A DNA stretch of 64,000 nucleotides from Bidens hawaiensis. Lineage: Eukaryota > Streptophyta > Magnoliopsida > Asterales > Asteraceae. The stretch covers positions 1,550,001 to 1,614,000 of the forward strand of contig JAIQDT010000295.1 in assembly GCA_021521415.1 (NCBI GenBank), in the 5' to 3' direction. Below, in pieces: positions 1 to 11,677 of the stretch (its first letter is position 1; the number at the start of each line of letters is the position of its first letter). Both the position numbers and the translations under genes were made by a program. The notes under the pieces are model-generated. The model searched no databases, was not told where the DNA came from, and was given only the letters and a program-made list of their open reading frames with translations.

Positions 1-1836
1 CAATAAACATTTAACAGTTAATCAAATGAGGCATATAACACACAATCGGGAAATTATTCTGAGCAACACATAACCTAGAGTTTGTGGTTTGAGGATCTAA
101 GTCTTAAATCGCTTTTGTTTGAGTAAGTATGAAAGTAACTCCCAAATTATAGATGAGAAAACGGGGATGAAATTACTCACTTGGAAAAGGCTACTTTAAT
201 GAAGAAAAAGTTAGAATAAATCCTCTAATATACGAGCCCGATGGTTCAGTTTAATGTGCGTGTCCAAGATTGAAAGACCTTGAGTTAATATTGATTCCTC
301 GAGGATGGAATATAAATGGTATAATAGTTCATAAACAAGGCTTGGGTTTTCGGGATTTTAAGTTGTATTTTACAAAATGCGGTTAAATAAAGTAAGGGTA
401 AAATGAAATGAGATTTACATGAAACAGGGTCTTTGATGTTTAGTTTTACTCAAACTTTGTTATGTATTACATAGAGGAGTTGTTTCAATGCAAGCGTGCA
501 CGAGATCGCTAATGTAAGCATCAAGATTCGATTTTTAACGGTTTGCTCGGTTTAGTTGGTTCGGGACTTGATAAAGTACCAAATTCAAATCCAACTTACC
601 ATAAGATAAAAATATATGAATTGTTTTAATAATATCAGTAACTTAAACAAGTTTGAGAATTTTTATCAATTAAAGTTCCAAACTCAGGCTTAAGCGAGTG
701 TTTGGTGTAAATCTGCCAGATCTTGGTATAAGACCAAGTTTGGTTCCAACACACCATAACCATTAGAAATATAAATAATACAAAATGAAACATAAACTAA
801 GAAGTTAGGATGATTTTTGGTGGTTTGAACGGTGACTAGCTCGTTAAAACAAAAGGTTCAATTTTACTCGGTTTTTATATGAAACTTGGTTCAAGCCAAG
901 ATATGTATTCCATACAACTAAGTAATATGAGTAATACAAAGTAACACATACCTAAAAAGATAGGTTGAACTTTTGGTGGTTTTAAACATTGACTAACTCG
1001 TTCAAATGAGTGTTCGATTTTACTTGGTTTTAATTCGAAACTTGGTTCAAGCCAGTATTTGTTCTTAAACTTCCATATCAACCATATAAGAACTAAAATA
1101 CAAAGAAAAACTCGGATCTAAAGTGTTTCATGCAACTCGGTTGCTCAACGTTAATTAAAGTTCTTAAACATGCGTTAAGTTTTGGTTCGGTCCTTGACTT
1201 GGTGTGAGACCGAGGATGGTTACCACATTTTCAAAACCATAGAACTAAAATAAAGTAAAATTTCTAGATCCAAACTCAAATAGAAGGTTAAACAATTAAA
1301 CTTTCGCGAAAACGACCATACGGGTCTAAAATGCATGAATATGTGTTTGAGTGTCCAAAAACTTTTTTTAAGATGGAAACAGTTTTCTTAAAATAAAATA
1401 ACTTAGAACAACTGAAAATATGGAAAACATTTACCCGAAGAAAAGGCAAAATTTGGTTCCGTTGACTTTTAAAGTCAAACTGAAGTAAAACTAGCTAGAA
1501 CAACTTACAAGTTCCAACAATATGGGAGAAGAAGGGAAGACGAGTGGGTGAAATGGCTGAGATTGAGGAGGTATTTATGGAAATGATTAGGATTTGAGGC
1601 ATGGAGCACGAATATGTCTGTTGCATAAAGGGTTTCACATAAACTGGATCTTTGTCATTTTTACCCAGACTTTGATTAAATGAAATTTTAAGCACTAAAA
1701 CGCATGAAATGGAGTTTGTACTTAGGTTTTAATCATAAGTAAATAAATCTTAACATAAACCAACATAAAATATAAAAATGAGAGCCAAAGTTTTAAACGA
1801 GTCAAACTTTAGGTTCGAAAAATAGCAAATGTTACA
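1..1836 (-). repeat. Partial gypsy-type LTR, reverse orientation, cut by window edge
   Basis: Read on the minus strand the block begins with TGTAACATTTGCT at 1836 and runs out of the window. Several stretches (around 80-200 and 420-1100) resemble 43900-44900 of the complete solo LTR at 43316-45710, including the tract with GTTTGTGGTTT and the repeated TCGGTTTGGTTC-like phrases, so both look like the same broad LTR family. The right flank is copia pol sequence, so this LTR appears to have landed inside a copia element. No target duplication can be tested because the other end is missing. Confidence 0.5.
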
Positions 1837-1842
1837 GAATTG

Positions 1843-2016
1843 GATTTTCACTATGTTAGAGAAAAAGTTTCTCGTGGAAAGTTAGAAGTTCAATTCATAT
1901 CTACAGATGATCAGATTGCAGATGTCTTTACAAAACCACTATCGTCACAATAGTTTCTACACTTGAGGTTCAAGTTGCAGGTGGTCTCCCACCCTCAAAT
2001 TGCAGGAGAACGTTAG
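1843..2016 (+). pseudogene. Ty1/copia pol C-terminal fragment (RNase H tail)
   Basis: The frame starting GATTTTCACTATGTTAGA encodes the end of a copia RNase H domain. It includes the hallmark phrase IADVFTKPL and an upstream HYVREKVSRGKLEVQFIST-like stretch. One in-frame TAG follows KPLSSQ, and the frame closes at 2014-2016. Everything upstream of this domain is missing because the LTR fragment at 1-1836 joins directly to it. The sequence after it (GTTAGACAATATAT) resembles the start of a copia 3' LTR, normally TGTTAGA. This is a dead remnant. Confidence 0.75.
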
Positions 2017-2379
2017 ACAATATATTAAATAACTATATTAGATGGTATTCAAGTATAATATCTATTATATATATTAAGGATGTATTATTCAATATTATTC
2101 AATTAATTATACAATTAAATCCATATATCGTTCAATTAAATCTAATCATTGCTCCATGCGTAATCATTCATGAAAAGATTTTTTTCCATCACTATTGATT
2201 CTGAATGGACCTAATTCGGACATGGCTCCAATCATTGAAGAACAACCTGGTCTTGCTAAACAACAACAATGATAAATCCATGACAATATAATGAAAAGTT
2301 CATTCTTCATTCGACCTCATGGACATAGCTAATAACTACTGACTTACAGGTCAGATTGGTTGAATTGCTCTAAGTCTAA
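2017..2379 (+). other. Possible decayed copia 3' LTR / AT-rich spacer
   Basis: The sequence continues from the copia pol tail into an AT-rich tract with repeated ATATTATTCAATTAAT-like phrases. It could be the beginning of the copia 3' LTR, but no LTR end or duplication is visible. No gene is seen here. Confidence 0.3.
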
Positions 2380-2688
2380 GGGGTGTGGGGGCTCTAGTGG
2401 GGGCTCCAGCAGAGCCAAGAACCAATAATATTATGACGTGTGACAGAGAGAGAAACTGAATAAGGGGGTGTTGGAGTCCCTGGTGGAGCCCCTGGCCCCT
2501 GGTGTGGGTAGCGCCCCTCTAGCGCCCATATTAAAGCCCCACATCCTCTCTCTCTTCTCCCGCTACCATGCTCACGTGTGGTGTTTGCGCCTCGGTAGCG
2601 CCCCCTCTAGCGCCCATTTGGTGTGGTATTAGTGCCTGAGGGCGCGAGCGGAGGGGCTCTAGCGCCCCCTTTGAAGCCCCCACACCCC
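2380..2688. mobile_element. GC-rich MITE with GGGGTGTGGGGGCT inverted ends
   Basis: The left end GGGGTGTGGGGGCT is the reverse complement of the right end AGCCCCCACACCCC, giving a 309-bp non-coding element. The interior is unusually GC-rich for the neighbourhood and repeats AGCGCCC. Flanks read TCTAA before and TCAGTCTAA after. A 3-bp TAA/TCA pair would suit a PIF/Harbinger (Tourist) origin, but AGTCTAA also occurs on both sides, so the superfamily is uncertain. Confidence 0.6.
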
Positions 2689-3242
2689 TCAGTCTAAAGA
2701 ATCAGGTGACGTAATAATAAATTAAATAACAAAAGATGTATAAAGAAATTATATAAAAATTAACTTGAATATAAATAGAGAAAGCAAAAGAAAGGTTAAA
2801 TACAAATAAAAATATATACTTTTGTTACTTTTATATTGCGAAAGATTTATGTCAACTATAAAGTATCCACACAAATATATCAAAGCATAAATATAGATGA
2901 GTTAGTGATAGTTATGAGTAGGTAATTCATTGACTACGATAAAACTTTTAAAACATTAAAAGTTTGGAAGTTCTTGTGTGTTAAATTAAACTTACAATTA
3001 TGTGACAATTTGTATTATTTTATTTAAGCTAAAGTAGGATGGGGGATATTAATTGTCATTTGACAGTTACTTGCTCCAGCCAACCGTTGTAATGGTTTTA
3101 GACAACAAACACAACCCTTCATCTATAGGTCTATATATTGAATTCATTCATGTAAAACTTTATAACTATAAAGATATTATTATTGAATAATATCCACTTT
3201 CAGTATATCATTTCCTGCATACTGATTTTACAAAAACACACA
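2689..3242. other. AT-rich spacer, no gene seen
   Basis: About 550 bases of AT-rich DNA lie between the MITE and the left CACTA terminus. I see no coding frame, RNA gene or repeat pair. It ends in an ACACACA run that is the target site of the outer CACTA element. Confidence 0.5.
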
Positions 3243-3812
3243 CACTACAAGAAAATCGAGCAATAACGGCGACGCCTTTAGCGGCGACTCTGGCCATTAG
3301 CGGCGACACTAAGAATGTCATCGCTAATAGTCGGTGTCCCCGCTAAAGGTGTCAGTTGCTAAATGGGTTGATCCGTGTGCTCCATGTGAAAACAGCTCCT
3401 GATCAATGATTAAATTCTTATCTAATGGTTGGAATCATATCTATTCAAAAGCAAATCTTCTTCTCAAAGAAATATATCCAACCAATCCAACCCACAAACT
3501 AGTACAGAAATCATCATATAAGGCGGTCCAAAAATGAACTTAAGGCGGTTTGGAGAAAAACCGCCGTAAACAATTATAACGGTTTGAAAAAATACCGTCA
3601 TATTTGATATTTAACGTGTGACTTTTCAATTTAATTAATTTTGCTGAACCGCCATTTTTAATAGCTAGAGATTTAATTTATTTGTGACCGCCTTTTTTAA
3701 CAACTTTGAGATTGAATTAATTTGTTACCGCCATATTTGATCGGTAAAACTACCATATTAAGTTTGTTTTTTTCGTTGACTAAAAAAATGTACTAAATTG
3801 ACATATATGTAT

Positions 3813-5336
3813 AGGGTAAAGTTAAAATACAAATGATAACAAAAATGGGAAGGGTGAGAATGAATACAGTTCATTGATTTTAGATTTGAATGGTTGAGAT
3901 TAATTTAATAGATAAAAATTGATGAAAAGGGCATTAAGGTAATAACCCATACTTGTTGACTTTCTCTCTCTGCATGCAAGGCGCATGTCAATTCTCCCAT
4001 CATTTTAAAATGTCCATAACTTTTTCATACGACATTATTTTTAAAAAAATCACCATAATAATAAGCGTATTTTTTTTCTTTAATATGAGTATCATATTGT
4101 TATATAAAAATAAAAAAAAAATTAATGGGTTTTTTAATTGTGTTTTTTTGTTGTTCATTGTGTCATTGTGTAATATGTTGTTTCCATTGTGTTTTATATT
4201 TCAAGTCATTGTGTTATATATATTCACCATTGTGTGTTACGTTATAGGCCATTGTGTTATACGTATTCACCATTGTGTTTTACGTTTCAAGTTATTGTGT
4301 AACATGTATTAATGGAGAAAAAATACACAATGGTGTGCGAAAAGACACAATGGTGTACGAAAAGACACAATGACGAAAAAAGACACAATGATAAGCGAAA
4401 AGACATAATGGTGTGCGAAAAGACACAATGAAAAAAAAAGACACAATGACGAAAAAAGACAAAACGATAAGCGAAAAGACACAATAGTGTGCGAAAAGAC
4501 ACAATGAAGAAAAAAGGCACAGTGACGAAAAAAGACACAATGATAAGCGAAAAGACACAATTGTGTGCGAAGAGACACAATAATGTGGGAAAAGACACAA
4601 TGACGAAAAAAGACACAATTATAAGCGAAAAGACACAATGACGAAAAAAGACACAATTATAAGTGAAAATACACAATGGTGTGCGAAAAGACACAATGAC
4701 GAAAAAAGATACAATGATAAGCGAAAAAACGCAATGGTGTGCGGAAAAAGACACAATTATAAGCGAAAAGACACAATGACGAAAAAAGACACAATGATAA
4801 GCGAAAAGACACAATGACGAAAAAAGACACAATGATAAGCGAAAAGACACAATGGTGTGTGAAAAGATGATAAGCGAAAAAACACATTGGTGTGCGGAAA
4901 GACACAATGGTGTGCGAAAAAAGACACAATTATAAGCGAAAAGACACAATGGTGTGCGAAAAGACACAATGACGAAAAAAACACAATGATAAGCGAAAAA
5001 GACAATGGTGTGCGAAAAAGACACAATGGTGTGCGAAATGATACAATGACGTGATTTTTGTTTGTAAATTTTATATAACAAAAATCATACTCATATTAAA
5101 GAAAAAAAAAACGCTTGTTATTATGATGATTTTTTTTTTTTTTTAAATATCATACGAAAAAATTATAAACGTTCTAAAATGATGAGAGTATTAACATGTG
5201 CCTTACATGTGGAGAGAGAAAATGGGTAAAATTACCTTCATACCTTTTTTCTTTTGGTCCCTACTTGACGCATGTCATTTATTTATGACTTCTCACACTT
5301 CTCATTTTTGTTACCCTTTATAGAATAACTTGACAC
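3813..5336. mobile_element. Foldback Mutator-like element with long inverted arms
   Basis: The arms are long imperfect inverted repeats: about 3813-4130 on the left and the reverse complement of about 5060-5336 on the right. They share phrases such as TCTCATCATTTTA, ATAATAAGCG and CTTTAATATGAGTAT. The 9 bases on each side are identical (TATATGTAT at 3804-3812 and 5337-5345), the duplication length typical of Mutator transposition. The interior is a minisatellite of CATTGTGT in the left part and ACACAATG in the right part. No coding function is seen; reading frames over the array are by-products of the repeat. Confidence 0.75.
4318..5049. repeat. ACACAATG minisatellite
   Basis: Roughly forty variant units combine the core GACACAATG with spacers GTGTGCGAAAA, ATAAGCGAAAA or ACGAAAAAA, in mixed order. 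The segment just left of it (4150-4300) carries the same core in the opposite orientation (CATTGTGT) with different spacers. The array sits in the loop of the foldback element. Confidence 0.9.
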
Positions 5337-5450
5337 TATATGTATATTCTTTCTATATAATATAATAACTAAATACATAACATATTTAAATAATAACAAA
5401 GAATTAAGAGTAACATATATCCTTTTTAGAATTTTAAATTTAAACGATAA

Positions 5451-7441
5451 TTGGACATGGATAATTTAAAATTTAAAAAGTACACATTTATCTTATTAGA
5501 TGTTGAAAAAATACACGTATGTCCGAATGACTATATGTTATATAGATATCATTTTGCAAAAGCTCATACGTGCTTTATATGTGATGAATCGAGGTACAAG
5601 CGTAAAAATGAAAATGATCAATATGATGATGATGTGACAAAAAAACGGACCACCGACTAAAGTATTGTGGTATTTCCCTATTATACCGAGACTAAAGCGT
5701 CTATTTGCAAATCCTAAAGAGTCAAAATTGTTGCGTTGGCATTCTGATGAGCATAAATATGATGGCAAGTTGAGGCATGTGGCGGATTCACCTCAGTGGA
5801 GACACTTTGATTATGATTATCCAAATTTTGGTAACGAGGTTAGAAATATACGATTTGGTCTTAGTTTAGATGGTACCAATCCTTTCAGAGACATTAGTAG
5901 TCATCAAAGTACTTGGCCGATTCTTTAATCGATCTATAACCTTCCTCCATGGTTATGCATGAAAAGAAAACACATAATGATGTCATTATTAATTCAGGTC
6001 CTAAACAACATGGTAATGACATTGATGTTTATTTATCTCCTTTGATTGATAACCTTAAAACCCTATGAAGCCAAGGTGTAGACGTGTATAATTCTTATGA
6101 AAAGGCAAACTTTAAGTTGCGAACCATGATTTTTTGCACTATAAGTGATATCCCAGCATATGTCAATTTGTCAGGATAAGGGAAACAAGCTTGTCTTTTA
6201 TGTGAATACAAAACAACTCTGTAAGATTAAAATATTGCAAAAAAAAACTGTGTATATGAGACACTGACGATTTCTTCCTCGAAATCACCTTTATCGAACA
6301 CTTTTAAAAGAATTTGACAAATATGTTGAGCTTGAAAGAGCTAGGAAAGATTTTGATGCATTTGAAAGTTCGACATTGTCTGGATGTTAAGCATATCGAG
6401 AAAAATGCATGTGAAAGTTTGTTGGGTTTATTGTTAGACATTCCTGGAAAAACCAAAGATGGGATTAAATTTCGTAAAGACATTGAAAAAATGGGAATAC
6501 GTCTATAGCTTGCCCCAGATGAGAGAGCCCATAGTATCTATCTTCTACCAGCATGCCATACGATATCAAAAGAAGAGAAAATAAAGTTTTTGTCAATGTT
6601 TGCACGATATTAAAGTTCCAACCAGTTATTCGGCACCCATTAAAAGGCTGGTGTCGGTGAAAGATCGTAAGTTGCTTGGTATGAAATCTTATGATTGTCA
6701 TGTTTTGATGACACACATGATTCCTATTGCTATTCGTGGATTGCTACCTAAGGAAGTCCGACATAAAATCACTGAACTTAGATAAGTTGGAGAAGGGTAT
6801 TTATATTACTCTTTGTGAACTAGAGATGTACTTTCCACCATTATTTTTTTGATATAATGGTCCATTTAGTATCTCATATCGTAAAAGAGATAAAGTCTTG
6901 TGGTCCAGTATTCCTATGATACATGTATCCCTTTGAAAGATACATGGGTGTGCTAAAAAGTTATGTGAGAAACTGTAATCGACCATAGGGTAGCATTGTT
7001 CAAGGGTATACTTCCGAAGAGGCGACCGAATTCTGCACATGTATTGATATCACAACATTTATAATATAATGGGTTTTGTTAATTATAAATATAATTGTAA
7101 TGCTTGATTTATATACAGGTTACATGGAAGGGGTCAAAAGTATTGGTGTTCCTAAATCACGTCATTCGGCCAAGGGAGGAGTTGGTAAGAAATTAATTAG
7201 TCCGCCATTTGATGAGCTACAAATGGCTAATTTTACTTATCTACAACATATGACATGTATTGATTCATATGTTAATGAACACAAGGAAATATTACGATCG
7301 ACACATTTGCACAAGTCAGACACTTGGTATATCAAACAACATAGGCAATCTTTTTCAGAATGGTTGAAGAAGGTGGAAGAATACGACCAGTTTGACGATG
7401 AGGATGAATACGACCAGTTTGACGAATTACACAGAGCTTAA
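5451..7441 (+). pseudogene. CACTA transposase TNP2-like, decayed
   Basis: Several consecutive frames together follow the TNP2 (Transposase_21) and DUF4218 order of plant CACTA transposases. At 5510-5590 is the EKIHVCPNDYMLYR segment. At 5665-5928 are YFPIIPRLKRLF, ESKLLRWHSDEHK and IRFGLSLDGTNPF. At 5929-6180 are IYNLPPWLCMKRK, GNDIDVYLSPLIDNLK and the DIPAYVNLSG segment. At 6314-6508 is the DUF4218-type HIEKNACESLLGLLLDIPGKTKDG. A C-terminal segment lies at 7076-7441 (IGVPKSRHSAKGG). Frames are broken by many indels and stops, and the N-terminal transposase-associated domain is absent, so no protein can be made. It belongs with the inner CACTA and lies on the same strand as the tnpA-like remnant at 24693. 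Confidence 0.85.
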
Positions 7442-7550
7442 GCTTGTGATCAGCTCGAATCCGTCTGTATTTTTAAAGCTCGAGTTCGGCTCGTAAGTTG
7501 TTTTTTAAGCTAAAGCTCGGCTCGTTTACTATTTATTAATTAATTTTTTG
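7442..7550. repeat. GAGCTCG-type low-complexity tract
   Basis: The short stretch repeats AGCTCGA/GCTCGGCTCG motifs and then becomes AT-rich. It has no coding content. It resembles fragments of plant MITEs with GCTCGAG-type repeats, but no paired end was found. Confidence 0.35.
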
Positions 7551-7790
7551 AAAAAAATAAATATTTTGTCCTTTTGAATATTCATAATTATGGATTGGGT
7601 CCTTTGTGAAAATTAGTTTCACTTTTTATCCTTTATTTGGATATTTGTATCGGTCTTAGTCCTTTACACTAACGGATGTTAAGTTTTTTGGTTAAATCAC
7701 CCCAAGTGCCCTGCGCATGAGGGCATTTAAGTCTTTTAGCCATGTGAGGACTATTTGTGTGATAAATTGAAAGATTTGGTTCATCTATTT

Positions 7791-10575
7791 AAACATATGC
7801 ACTTCATCACTTTCTCTACCAAACCCTAAAATACACCCAACCACATCACCATCCACTACGTACACCACCCCACCCCACCATTATCTTTTAACCCTCCCTA
7901 CTTACCGTCTTCGATTGCCACCGCCAGTTACATTGATGAAACCACGAGGTTCGGACAGTCCTCATGTCGGCGGTGCCCGTTACATTGACGAAACCACCGC
8001 CAGTTATCGTCTTCGAACACTCTGAACAACAATCACAACTGCCATCATTACCGTTCACCATTCTTGTCGGCGGCGCACCATCGCCAACCTTTATTTGTCT
8101 TCATGAATCCGTGTCTTAGCCTGCAACAACCCCGAATCTGAAAACGATTTCACAGATCTGAAACTGACCTCGCCGAAAAATTGACTTTACTTCACCGATA
8201 TGTATCTATCTACACACAAATCTGCCATTTTTGCGCTTCCGATACATAAACTCTAACCCTTGTATGTCTTCTCTTGCTGACACATTTTGCAGGTATGGAC
8301 GTACAAGCCGGCGTCATGATACTCTTGATCCACCGGAATCCAAAAATCTTTCAGGTTTCTATATCTATAAATCTAACATGTTGTAATATATTTCATAGAA
8401 TTGGGGTATAGTTGGTGCTTACCTGAATTCTTCTTAGGCTATGGTGAAAGAAAACCTTGAGTTGTAATGGTGAAATGGAGAGGGACTTGTACAGTATAGA
8501 GAGAGAGGGTAAATTTTTTTGGGTTTAAACATAGAATATTTGACAATCAATTCAGATCTTATAAAATATTATTATTGCTAAAAAGATATTTATTACCATT
8601 ATTATAAGTACTAGGTTAGAACCCGTGTAATATACGAGTTTGTAACAAAATAAAATAACAAAAAAGAATAGTATAAATAATTTCAAAATGTGAAACATGA
8701 AAAAAATACTATTCACAAGTCACTTAACTTCTTTTTTTCTTCTTATTTGTTGCAATTGAAATTGTGGATGCATTTTAACCCTTAATTTAATCATTCTAAA
8801 CTGATGCAAAGTCTTTTATTATCAAAATTTGGAAATAAATCTTCTTGTTTTTCTTCTTTTTTGTTGCAATTGAATTTTTGAATGCATTTTAACTCTTTAT
8901 TTAACCATTTTAAATTGAGGCAAAGACTCTTTTATTATCCAAATTTGGAAAGTTTTTTATTAACAACTTGTCTAATTCTAAATTTTGACTTTTAACCAAT
9001 CAACCTTGTGTATTAATAAATTTCAACGTTAGTATTAATTTTATAAAATTAAACATCAGATATTTTAGTAGTTAACAAACGTTTTTACAAAACTTTTTTT
9101 TTAATCTGAAAACACCAACAAAAATCATGTAAAAAAGACCCAGTTCAACAAAATCATATAATAGAAAACGAAATCAATAAAAGATCATATAAAAAGACGT
9201 CATATTTTTAAGTTAATTGCCAAAATGCACACATTCTAAAAAGTTTTCTAAATGTTAATTGCCAACTGAAATAGTTAGAAAAAAATATATTTAAAAACTA
9301 TAAAACAATTGCTGTAGGGATCAAAATTGCATAAAACTCCTAAATGATAATCTTTGTTAATAAAAGACATGATTATCAGCTCAAATTCAACATTCAAACA
9401 TCCAAAAATCTAAAAAAAAACACGAACAAAGAATTATGAAAAAAGAAGCAAACATACTATCATTTTACACCTTAATATGATTAAGCAAAATAAAGGTCAT
9501 AGCCCATATCACCACTCATGATGCAACCAAAATTAATAAGATACAATCAAAATACAGTGCGCATTGGCCAAAATATAACTCATCGTCTGTCATAAAGATG
9601 AAAGAAGATGTATAAGTTTTTTACATATTTTGTTGCCCTTGCAACAATCCAAGAAGCATGTCCGCACACAATAAACAACAAAAAATAATGACAACATAAA
9701 ATACAATACGTATGCAAGAAAGCTTAAATCTTTAATTTATGTAGCTATAAATTCATATTCAAATATAATGGAAAGGATTTTAAAAATAGGAACCGAATTT
9801 TAAATCCTTAATTGTTGTAACTATGTTATGGTAAATAAATATTAGAGTGACTTCATTTTGATATACCTGTAATATGGGTATAATCAATACACATGACATT
9901 AGTTACGTTTGAATTATAAGACACCATAAATCTCGATATGTTACATAAATCGGGGAATTATGTACGTTATGTTATGTTTAGTGTTAGCTAATTATAATAT
10001 CATGGGATATAATAAAAAAATCATTAAGAATCATCTTTAAGTTTATATTTTATTTTGTAAACAAAACTTACCCAAAATGCCCTTTAGGCTTTTCTAATAA
10101 TGCTTGTTAAAGAGAATGAATGTTTTTGTTAAAGTATGATTTTTTAAAATAATTATGAAAAAGAAAGTTAGAAAATGCCATATGGCAATTTAAAGAATTA
10201 TTATGAAAACTAAATGAAGAATTTTGTGAAAATTCTACTCTTTTATTATATAGGTAGATGAAAAGTTTTATTATTTTTGCTAAACAAATAAGAAATCTTG
10301 GAAAGTCATAACTGAAAATTTCAATGATGAAGTTTCTAATTTGTAAATGGATTTTGGCATGATTACTCCTTTCAAATAACTATAATAAATTACGAAACTT
10401 TAATTAATACATCCAAATAGGACATTGAACTATTAGTGTTTTAGAGAATGTTTGAATCGTAAAAAAATAAAAGAATATAAACAAATTCAATTGCTCCAAT
10501 ATAAGGTCGCCCGATTTAGTGACAAACAATGTTTTACGATCGGAGGGTAATAACTAACCTCTTCTTTTTATAATG
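7791..10575. other. Non-coding interior of the split inverted-repeat element
   Basis: The first part (7800-8540) is C-rich and leader-like. It contains AAACCCTAAA, CCACCCCACC and a short direct repeat around GTTACATTGA(T/C)GAAACCAC at 7928 and 7980. Two possible splice-donor-like sites occur but no convincing reading frame. From 8611 (CTAGGTTAGAACCCGTGTAAT) to about 10257 (TATTATATAGGTAGATG) the sequence is very AT-rich, and these two phrases look like the ends of a further small non-autonomous element. I cannot prove that. Confidence 0.35.
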
Positions 10576-10696
10576 TCTAATGAAGAGGTATGTACCCGCC
10601 TCAACATCGAGCGAGGCGGGTCAACCCACAAGATATGGACAAGAGGCTTGAAATCAAGACATTACGAAGGCACAAAGCCAAAACCTACGCGCATGG

Positions 10697-10885
10697 CGCA
10701 TATCACATATGCTCACGCATATCACATGCTCATGCATCACATGCTCAGGCATCATATGCTCAGGCACCACAGATGCTCAGGCATCACATATGCTCATGCA
10801 TCACATGCTCAGGCATCATATGCTCAGGCACCACAGATGCTCAGGCATCACATATGCTCACGCATATCACATATGCGCGTGGCGC
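10697..10885 (+). repeat. CATATGCTCA minisatellite in the 5' LTR
   Basis: Units of about 15-19 bases (variants of CATCACATGCTCAGG, CACCACAGATGCTCAGG and CATCACATATGCTCA) repeat in tandem. A higher-order pair of about 75 bp is visible. Reading frames through it give meaningless His/Ala/Cys-rich peptides. The matching block in the 3' LTR spans about 22347-22540 with an extra partial unit. Confidence 0.9.
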
Positions 10886-11282
10886 ATCCGCGCGTGGCGC
10901 ATATCACATGCTTGTGCATATCACATCTGCGCATGAAACATCTGCGCGTGAGAATAAAGAGAAGACCTCGCGCATCCTCAGGATAGGCGCGTATCACACA
11001 TGCACATAATCAACCTCGTCCCTATCCAAATCAGGATTAGGGCAACCTTGATTGTGCACGTCAGACAACCTTACAGAAGGTATCTTTTTAAGGAATAAGA
11101 ATATGCTGATGTTGACAGCTGCCAATGAAAGGTGGACAACTCAGCAAAACCCATGTGCTACCACGTGATCATAACCAATGAAAAAGCACAAGGTGTCCCA
11201 AAGGACACGTGGCGCAAAGTAATTGGAAGAGGCCAACAAAGCCCTAATTGGGTCTGAGCCCAATCATGGGAAACCCTAGCAC

Positions 11283-11290
11283 TATAAATA
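11283..11290 (+). promoter_or_regulatory. LTR TATA box (TATAAATA)
   Basis: TATAAATA lies downstream of two G-boxes (ACGTG cores) within U3. Transcription would be expected to begin about 30 bases further on. The same box is at 22952-22959 in the 3' LTR. This is the likely promoter of the genomic RNA. Confidence 0.75.
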
Positions 11291-11611
11291 CCACATCAAC
11301 TCCATAAGGAGAGGATCATCATAACATACAGTCACATCCAATTACATACATTTACAGAGTATTCAGCCATTAAGCAATACACTCCAAATTCCTTACTCTT
11401 ATATTATTATCTTCTCCTACAAACACTTATTCTCACACCGGAGGGTTACCCCAAAGAGGACCCCTCTGTCCCTTTCTGAGGGGTAAGTTTACGGTGCTGT
11501 TCATTTGGTAGGTGGAAGAACCCAGATCCAAGAGAAACCATCGGTGAAATAGCATAATCACACCCGAGGAAAGTAGATCGTCTACCAGTGAGTCGATCCA
11601 CGTTTCTTCAT

Positions 11612-11630
11612 TGGCGCCATCCACTGTTAC
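11612..11630 (+). other. Primer-binding site (TGGCGCC...)
   Basis: TGGCGCCATCCACTG follows the LTR end by one base. The TGGCGCC start is common in Tat and Athila-type elements and would pair with the 3' end of a host tRNA. I cannot name the tRNA with certainty from the sequence alone. Confidence 0.75.
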
Positions 11631-11677
11631 AACGGCAACAAGATCTACTCAGATCTCTATAAAAAAAAATTTTCCCC

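Larger units (their letters stand above)
10581..11610 (+). repeat. 5' LTR of the Tat element (1030 bp)
   Basis: It has TG...CA boundaries and is paired with 22231-23279. It contains a tandem-repeat block near its start and two CACGTG G-boxes (11162-11167 and 11206-11211) upstream of the TATA box at 11283. It ends directly before the primer-binding site. It is 19 bp shorter than the 3' LTR, entirely through differences in and next to the tandem-repeat block. Confidence 0.95.

Noticed and set aside
4318..5049. CRISPR-like appearance of short repeats with variable spacers
   Set aside because: The units overlap, vary and are tandem; this is a plant minisatellite inside a foldback transposon.
4287..5081. 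Long minus-strand frames (up to 264 codons) rich in Phe/Ser/Cys/His
   Set aside because: They are translations of the ACACAATG minisatellite in several frames at once; no domain, start context or codon bias.
7551..10575. Helitron
   Set aside because: No TC start, CTRR end with hairpin, or Rep/helicase code; the inverted arms argue for a TIR element.
10573..11009. Frames of 75-139 codons rich in His, Ala and Cys
   Set aside because: They read through the LTR minisatellite and are mirrored in the 3' LTR at 22285-22678; repeat artefacts.
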